Source of the DNA: Treponema sp.
GTDB taxonomy: Bacteria > Spirochaetota > Spirochaetia > Treponematales > Breznakiellaceae
Assembly (NCBI GenBank): GCA_031264395.1
Contig: JAISEB010000072.1
Coordinates: 1-9,687, forward strand
Direction of reading: 5' to 3'
DNA: 9,687 nt
Shown here: one piece after another, positions 5,813 to 9,687 of the stretch
Numbering within the stretch: position 1 is the stretch's first letter
Layout: each line of letters begins with the position of its first letter
Notes under the pieces: model-generated
What the model was told of the DNA's origin: nothing
What the model saw: only the letters and a program-made list of their open reading frames with translations
Database searches by the model: none
Made by a program: the position numbers and the translations under genes

Positions 5813-8019
5813 GACGGGCCTTCCCCGCTCCGGGGAGTTTCCTTGGCCTGTTTGGGATACTCGATGCGGGAATGGTAATGGCCCGCCAGCACCCGGACAA
5901 AGGCTTTTTTTATTATTTCCAAATCCCGGAAGGTAAGCTCGCATTCGGCAAGCTGCCCGTGTTCAACCTTGGCGGTAAAGAGTTCCTGAATGAATTTTTC
6001 CATCTTGGCGGCGGTGGGCTTGCTGAGGGTGCGCACCGCCGCCTCCGTCACGTCGGCAAGCATGACCACCGCGGATTCCCGCGAGCGGGGAGGATTTCCC
6101 GGATAGGTAAAGTCCTCCATATTCACCTGGATCTCCTGTTTAAGAGCCTTGTTGTAGAACCAGCTTATCACCGAGTTGCCGTGATGTTCCGCGATAATGT
6201 CGATTACCTGCCGGGGAAGGGCAAGGCTCCGCGCCTTTTCCACACCCAGCTTGACATGGCTGCGAATCACCGTGGCCGAAAGCCGGGGCGGGGTGTCGTC
6301 GTGCTTGTTGTAGACCGTCTGGTTTTCCACAAAATACTCAGGCTGCTCCATCTTGCCTATATCGTGATAGTAGGCCCCCACGCGGGCAAGAAGGGGATTG
6401 GCCCCTATATCCTGGCAGGCCGCCTCGGCAAGATTCGCCACCATGATGGAATGGCCGTGGGTTCCCGGCGCGGCGGTAAAAAGCCGTTTCAGAATGGGCG
6501 CGTTAAGATCCGACAGTTCCATAAGCCTGAAAGGAGTCGCCGCGTTGAGGATCTGTTCAAGCGGCGGCAGAAACCCCAGCACCAGCATGCCCGACGCCAG
6601 CCCGTTGAAACCGGCCCAGAAAAGAAACGGCGGCCATGAGGCGGGCCCCGAGCGGCGGCCCAGAATGATGATCACCGCCGCCGCGATATTCACCGCCGCG
6701 ATGATAACGCCCGCCCTGACAAGATCCATCCTTTTTTGGGCGCCCTTGAGGGCGCAGGAAGCGGCCACCGCGGAAACAAGGGCGAAAATATAGGAAGGCA
6801 TGTCGAAAGAACCGGCAAGAAAGGCGCCAAGGGGAAGAACCATGGCCAAAAAAAGGGCAAGCTGCGGCGTTACCAGAATGGCCGGAAGCATTACCGCGAG
6901 CGCCGTGGGAAGAATCACCGAAACGGGTATGGTGTCAAAGGAAAATCTGCTGACAAAGACCGCCAGTATGAAGTACAGGGACACAATCGCGGCAACCAGG
7001 TACAGTTCCTGATCGGAAAGGGATCGCCCGTCCATCTTTTGCCGGCAGAAAAACACCAGAAACACATAGAGCAGAAGGAGGAGCATTACGCGGCCCGCGA
7101 CGCCCCGGGGGTCCCATCCTGAACGGGCCGTGTCGAGTTCCCGCAGTTCCCTCATGTTCTCTTCGGTAATGATGAAGCCCTTTTTGATTACCCGCTTGCC
7201 CCGCTCAATATGCCTTATCACCGGCTCCACGCGCACCAGGGTTTCGGCAACCCGCTGCCGGGTATCCTCAATGGAAAAGAACACGTTTTCCCGTAAAAAG
7301 GGAAGAAGCATGTCCGCCGCGACAGCCGCGAACAGGGGAGGAAAATTTCCGCCTGATGCAAGAGAACGCGCCTGTTCCCCCGCCGTCTTGAGGGTGACGA
7401 TGTCCCCGCGGGGCACCGTCTCCCGTTCGGTGCGGGAGCCGTTGGTGGAAAGGAGTTCCACGATGTCGGGATTGTACGGTTCAAGCTCCAGTTCCGAAAG
7501 GGCAAAGATCCCGCGCTCCAGAAGCGCGTCCATTACGCCCCCCCCGTATTCCGCGAAGGAAACAGGGGAAAGGAACCACACGTCAAGAACCTCGCCCGAA
7601 AAGCGGCCGGGGTATTCGGCCTGTACCGAACGCTTGGCCGCCTCGGCCGAAAGGTCCCGGCCGGCAAGATCGTCCGAAAAGGCGGCGAACGCGCTCCAGT
7701 CTTCGCGCATCTTTCTGTCCGCCTCTTGTGAAAAACGAAACACGGCGGGAACAAGCCGCTCCTGCGCCTCCCTCCTGAGCGCGGTAGCGTCCTCGTCCAC
7801 ATAACTGAAAGATTCCTGGGCCGTAACATCCTGTTCGGCGACCTTGCCCGCCTCGAATTCCCCCATGTCCCCGAGTATTCCGCCCCGGTTCATGTTCCCC
7901 ACAACAACAACGATAACAGCAAGCAGGGCGGCAAGGCTCACCGCCGCCGGGCCGGAACGGAGGCGCGAAAGACGGAGGAAGGACTTCACCTTTTCAAAAG
8001 GCCCGGAACTGGTCTTCAC
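5809..8019 (-). CDS. pgpH: 7TM receptor HD-domain protein, PgpH-like cyclic-di-AMP phosphodiesterase (736 aa)
   Basis: An integral membrane phosphohydrolase of the PgpH/YqfF type, whose characterised members cleave cyclic-di-AMP to pApA. There is one N-terminal membrane helix at about 24-41. An extracytoplasmic 7TMR-HDED domain follows to about 300. Seven membrane helices lie roughly within 307-324, 339-357, 365-384, 386-404, 408-424, 435-454 and 463-486. The cytoplasmic HD domain keeps all expected metal ligands: H521 (in GTHGHSIMV), H552-D553 (YYHDIGK), H588, H612-H613 (EHHG) and D656 (MLADVTEA). The start is a GTG at 8017-8019 that overlaps the phoH TGA by 4 nt; its Shine-Dalgarno is weak, so translational coupling is likely. 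The substrate is inferred from family work and not shown here. A diadenylate cyclase is not in the window. From memory it corresponds to T. pallidum TP0651. Confidence 0.92.
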   Translation of the reverse strand: MKTSSGPFEKVKSFLRLSRLRSGPAAVSLAALLAVIVVVVGNMNRGGILGDMGEFEAGKVAEQDVTAQESFSYVDEDATALRREAQERLVPAVFRFSQEADRKMREDWSAFAAFSDDLAGRDLSAEAAKRSVQAEYPGRFSGEVLDVWFLSPVSFAEYGGGVMDALLERGIFALSELELEPYNPDIVELLSTNGSRTERETVPRGDIVTLKTAGEQARSLASGGNFPPLFAAVAADMLLPFLRENVFFSIEDTRQRVAETLVRVEPVIRHIERGKRVIKKGFIITEENMRELRELDTARSGWDPRGVAGRVMLLLLLYVFLVFFCRQKMDGRSLSDQELYLVAAIVSLYFILAVFVSRFSFDTIPVSVILPTALAVMLPAILVTPQLALFLAMVLPLGAFLAGSFDMPSYIFALVSAVAASCALKGAQKRMDLVRAGVIIAAVNIAAAVIIILGRRSGPASWPPFLFWAGFNGLASGMLVLGFLPPLEQILNAATPFRLMELSDLNAPILKRLFTAAPGTHGHSIMVANLAEAACQDIGANPLLARVGAYYHDIGKMEQPEYFVENQTVYNKHDDTPPRLSATVIRSHVKLGVEKARSLALPRQVIDIIAEHHGNSVISWFYNKALKQEIQVNMEDFTYPGNPPRSRESAVVMLADVTEAAVRTLSKPTAAKMEKFIQELFTAKVEHGQLAECELTFRDLEIIKKAFVRVLAGHYHSRIEYPKQAKETPRSGEGPS

Positions 8020-8969
8020 GGCTTTCTGTCTCTTTCGGCGGCGTCATAGGCCTCGATGATCTTCCTGACAAGGGGGTTCCGCACGACATCGGAGGTATGA
8101 AGCCAGGAAAAATGTATGCCGCCGACTCCGTCAAGAACGGAAACGGCGTGGAGCAGCCCCGAATCGGTTCTCCGGGGAAGATCGATCTGGGTGGTGTCGC
8201 CTGTGATCACCGCGCGGGCGCCCTCCCCTATTCTGGTAAGAAACATCTTCATCTGTTCCTTCGTGGTGTTCTGGGCTTCGTCCAGAATCACCGCCGAATC
8301 GTTAAGGCTCCTTCCCCGCATGTACGCAAGGGGGGCTATTTCTATGGTTCTGGTTTCTTCCATACGGCGTATGACTTCGAAGGGAACAAGAGATTCCATG
8401 GCGTCGTACAGGGGCCGGAGGTAGGGATGTATCTTCTGGGCAAGATCCCCGGGAAGAAACCCGAGGCTTTCCCCCGCTTCCACCACGGGACGGGTCAGCA
8501 CAAGTTTACGGAGCTTTTTTGAGAGCACCAGGCGCAGCGCCTCGGCTATGGCAAGGTAGGTTTTCCCCGTCCCGGCGGGCCCCATGCAGAAGCTGATGTC
8601 CGAAGAACGCATGCCCTGTATATAGGCCGCCTGGTTCCCGCTCCTGGGATACACGCGGCCGAAACCGCGGGGAATGCGGATCGTTTGCTCGTCCTCCGCG
8701 CCGCCCGGCTCGCCTGAGCCGGCAAGTGAACGGACATAATCCGCCGTCGGGCATTCGCCCTCACGAACTACCGCGATAAGGCTGTTCATCATCGTCTTGA
8801 AACGCCGTTTGCCGGTTTCATCCGCCCCTTCCAGCCTGATCTCGTTGCCCCGGGCGGCTATCCGGCCCCCAAGGGAGCCTTCGATAAGCCTGAGATTTCC
8901 GTCATTGGCGCCGCAAACCCCGGACAGAAGATCCTTGCTGTCCAGGACTATTGTTATGCTGTCCTCCAA
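8016..8969 (-). CDS. phoH: PhoH-like ATPase (YbeZ type, about 317 aa)
   Basis: A cytosolic P-loop NTPase related to superfamily-1 helicases, linked in other bacteria to YbeY and RNA processing. Counting from the TTG at 8969, Walker A is GPAGTGKT (130-137), followed by the family motifs TRPVVEAGESLGFLPGD (ending at 175), Walker B VILDEAQN (to 234), GDTTQID (257-263) and DVVRNPLV (to 301). The length is typical. The start needs a decision: the TTG at 8967-8969 has GGAG (8975-8978 on the complement) 5 nt upstream and begins MEDSITIVL as relatives do. The longer TTG at 8984 has no ribosome site and falls at the predicted transcription start. No in-frame ATG fits. It is first in the operon and would be expressed from the promoter at 8991-9018. 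Its stop overlaps the next gene by 4 nt. Confidence 0.93.
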   Translation of the reverse strand: MEDSITIVLDSKDLLSGVCGANDGNLRLIEGSLGGRIAARGNEIRLEGADETGKRRFKTMMNSLIAVVREGECPTADYVRSLAGSGEPGGAEDEQTIRIPRGFGRVYPRSGNQAAYIQGMRSSDISFCMGPAGTGKTYLAIAEALRLVLSKKLRKLVLTRPVVEAGESLGFLPGDLAQKIHPYLRPLYDAMESLVPFEVIRRMEETRTIEIAPLAYMRGRSLNDSAVILDEAQNTTKEQMKMFLTRIGEGARAVITGDTTQIDLPRRTDSGLLHAVSVLDGVGGIHFSWLHTSDVVRNPLVRKIIEAYDAAERDRKP

Positions 8970-8990
8970 ATAAACTCCATCCAAGAATAG

Positions 8991-9018
8991 TGTATAACCC
9001 CCGCCATAAATCCGTCAA
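8991..9018 (-). promoter_or_regulatory. Sigma70-like promoter of the phoH operon
   Basis: On the complement, TTGACG (9013-9018) is followed after 16 nt by TATACA (8991-8996). The predicted transcription start is near 8983-8985, 15 nt ahead of the preferred TTG codon, giving a very short leader with just enough room for the GGAG. No other comparable promoter was seen between here and the end of the operon, which agrees with the chained overlaps. Confidence 0.6.
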
Positions 9019-9023
9019 GCCGC

Positions 9024-9036
9024 CGGAAATTTTCCG
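9024..9036. promoter_or_regulatory. Perfect palindrome just upstream of the phoH -35 box
   Basis: CGGAAA and TTTCCG flank a single central T. It begins 6 bp upstream of the -35 hexamer (9013-9018), a position suited to an activator or repressor site. No regulator can be named. At 13 bp it may also be chance. Confidence 0.35.
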
Positions 9037-9055
9037 CTGCCGGGGTACCGGGTTT

Positions 9056-9108
9056 GGAAGAAATTTTAACCGTAAAGAAGAAATTTTAACCGCAAGGTCG
9101 AAAAAGTC
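9056..9108 (+). repeat. Dispersed intergenic repeat, copy B, with internal 20-bp tandem duplication
   Basis: Two consecutive 20-bp units, 9058-9077 and 9078-9097, share GAAGAAATTTTAACCG and differ at two positions after it. The second unit continues into the 25 nt identical to copy A (9084-9108). A purine-rich run on the plus strand continues to about 9146. The plus-strand ORF that crosses it gives a Lys/Arg-rich translation that looks like repeat sequence and not a gene. Confidence 0.8.
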
Positions 9109-9147
9109 GAAGAAGTTGAAGAAAATAGGGAAGAAGAAGAAAAAAAC

Positions 9148-9174
9148 ACGGACAGAACGGACGGGACGGACTTT
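9148..9174 (+). repeat. 9-bp tandem repeat ACGGACNNN, three units
   Basis: ACGGACAGA, ACGGACGGG and ACGGACTTT follow one another with an exact 9-bp period. A period that is a multiple of three would read Thr-Asp-X in one frame, but no start signal supports translation. It directly extends the purine-rich tail of repeat copy B and is best seen as part of the same noncoding repeat block. Confidence 0.6.
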
Positions 9175-9219
9175 TTGGGTTTCAAATGTATAGTTTGTCT
9201 GCGGCCCCGCCCTGCGTAC

Positions 9220-9247
9220 TTGATTTTTTTCTGTCCGGGGGTATAGT
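9220..9247 (+). promoter_or_regulatory. Candidate sigma70 promoter upstream of the lipoprotein
   Basis: TTGATT (9220-9225) and TATAGT (9242-9247) are separated by 16 nt, one base short of optimum. Transcription would start near 9254, giving an untranslated leader of about 310 nt that contains the inverted repeat and the C14 tract. It is the best plus-strand promoter match in the 8970-9562 gap. Confidence 0.5.
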
Positions 9248-9296
9248 GGTATTTGTGAAAAACGGAAAAAGAGGCGCTTTACCCGTAAGGCTCTCC

Positions 9297-9323
9297 GTAA
9301 TTCCTTATACGGTAAAGAATTAC
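9297..9323 (+). repeat. Inverted repeat abutting the C tract
   Basis: GTAATTC (9297-9303) pairs with GAATTAC (9317-9323) over a 13-nt loop. The last base of the right arm is also the first C of the homopolymer. It could be an RNA hairpin in the leader or a protein-binding site. Confidence 0.5.
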
Positions 9324-9336
9324 CCCCCCCCCCCCC
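9323..9336 (+). repeat. Homopolymeric tract of 14 C
   Basis: Fourteen consecutive C (14 G on the complement) occur in noncoding DNA 226 nt before the lipoprotein ATG. Such tracts are prone to slipped-strand mispairing. In Treponema pallidum, poly-G tracts near the promoters of some outer-membrane protein genes vary in length and change expression. Here a weak -35-like TTACCC (9320-9325) and CATATA (9343-9348) would be 17 nt apart with most of the tract in the spacer, so length changes could set promoter strength. The promoter assignment is tentative; the tract itself is directly visible. Its exact length is also the base call most likely to be wrong in an assembly. Confidence 0.85.
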
Positions 9337-9398
9337 GCCATACATATAGCGTAGTTTCCGCCTGTTGTTTCTGTTATCCCGCCATATATAGCGTTTTT
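9335..9398 (+). repeat. Imperfect direct repeat CCGCCATA(CA)TATAGCG
   Basis: Unit 1 at 9335-9357 and unit 2 at 9379-9398 share CCGCCATA, then TATAGCG, with a 2-bp insertion in unit 1, and both run on into a T-rich stretch. Each contains a TATA-like -10 candidate (CATATA at 9343; TATATA at 9385). TTGTTT (9365-9370) is 16 nt before TATAGC (9387). They may be duplicated promoter elements or regulator sites. The rest of the gap (9400-9550) shows only a short GGGGAA/TTCCCC hairpin at 9409-9427. Confidence 0.55.
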
Positions 9399-9562
9399 AC
9401 GCCTTCTTGGGGAACCCGTTTTTCCCCCTTCCGCGGGCATGCGCCTGTACTACGCCGTCCGCCGGGAGACGGGCACGGCAAAGAAAGGCAGTTTCAGCGG
9501 GATTTTTTCGGCCATTATTCCGTGAGTTTGTTCCAAAACCGGGTTTTTACAGGAGGACCAGA

Positions 9563-9687
9563 ATGAAGAAATATACGGCGCTTGTTACGGGCATTGCCCT
9601 TTCCGCCCTTGTGTTTGCCGCCTGCGATCTTTTCACGGGCCCCGCCGGTCCGGCGGGAATCCCCGGAACCAGCGGGCCGGCAGGAAC
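9563..9687 (+). CDS. Lipoprotein with collagen-like Gly-X-Y repeats, 3' partial
   Basis: The start is secure: AGGAGG (9551-9556) lies 6 nt before the ATG. The peptide MKKYTALVTGIALSALVFAA is a signal sequence, and C21 in FAAC is a lipobox cysteine for lipid attachment, so the protein is membrane-anchored and probably surface or periplasmic. From G26 there is a strict triplet pattern with glycine at 26, 29, 32, 35, 38 and 41 (GPAGPAGIPGTSGPAG), which is collagen-like and would form a triple-helical stalk in a trimer. The window ends after 41 complete codons, so total length and any C-terminal head domain are unknown. Its long, repeat-filled upstream region with a C14 tract suggests variable expression. 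It is the only gene seen transcribed in this direction at the right end. Confidence 0.85.
   Translation, partial: MKKYTALVTGIALSALVFAACDLFTGPAGPAGIPGTSGPAG

Noticed and set aside
5813..5944. Longer YbeY reading frame starting at 5944
   Set aside because: The extra 44 residues lie entirely within the HD protein's coding sequence, do not resemble YbeY, and the ATG at 5812 has a ribosome site and the overlap typical of this operon.
8902..9345. Minus-strand 147-aa ORF with a Gly run over the phoH upstream region
   Set aside because: It is a shadow of the C tract and the purine-rich repeat, overlaps the phoH promoter and start, and has no family signature.
9186..9566. Plus-strand ORF of 126 aa running through the C14 tract and ending at the lipoprotein start
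   Set aside because: It has no ribosome-binding site, contains promoter and repeat elements, reads a Pro run from the homopolymer, and has no recognisable domain. A leader-peptide role is conceivable but unsupported.

Overview
The window most resembles a spirochaete of the genus Treponema, probably one of the more GC-rich gut or termite-associated species. The main evidence is the minus-strand order phoH, a 7TM-HD phosphodiesterase, ybeY, a tlyC/corC-type CBS protein and a TPR protein. From memory this matches the T. pallidum TP0648-TP0651 neighbourhood. Outer-membrane-barrel and lipoprotein signals show a diderm cell. The species call is inference.

Layout: (1) 1-725, plus strand, holds a DeoR/GlpR-family repressor that lacks only its first few residues. 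(2) 726-1620 is a visibly AT-richer accessory pocket on the minus strand. It has a near-consensus sigma70 promoter, a 67-residue glycine-zipper membrane peptide whose reading frame breaks at an A5 run, the orphaned out-of-frame tail of that peptide, and a 102-residue very acidic protein. (3) 1611-1845 is noncoding and carries one copy of a dispersed repeat. (4) 1846-8969, minus strand, is a compact six-gene unit: phoH, pgpH-like, ybeY, corC/tlyC, a large TPR protein and a small outer-membrane beta-barrel. The first five genes are joined by four successive 4-nt stop/start overlaps; the sixth follows after 21 nt. A sigma70-like promoter sits just upstream of phoH. (5) 8970-9562 is a regulatory and repeat region with the second repeat copy, a 9-bp tandem repeat, a plus-strand promoter candidate, an inverted repeat, a run of 14 C and a duplicated TATA-containing element. 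(6) 9563-9687, plus strand, is the start of a lipoprotein with collagen-like Gly-X-Y triplets, cut by the window end.

How it fits together: the operon links an RNA-associated PhoH NTPase and the YbeY RNase/ribosome-maturation factor to a likely cyclic-di-AMP phosphodiesterase and envelope proteins, an extended version of the ybeZ-ybeY-ybeX arrangement of proteobacteria. The most noteworthy signals are the C14 tract ahead of the collagen-like surface lipoprotein, which suggests phase-variable expression, and the AT-rich small-peptide pocket with its frame break.
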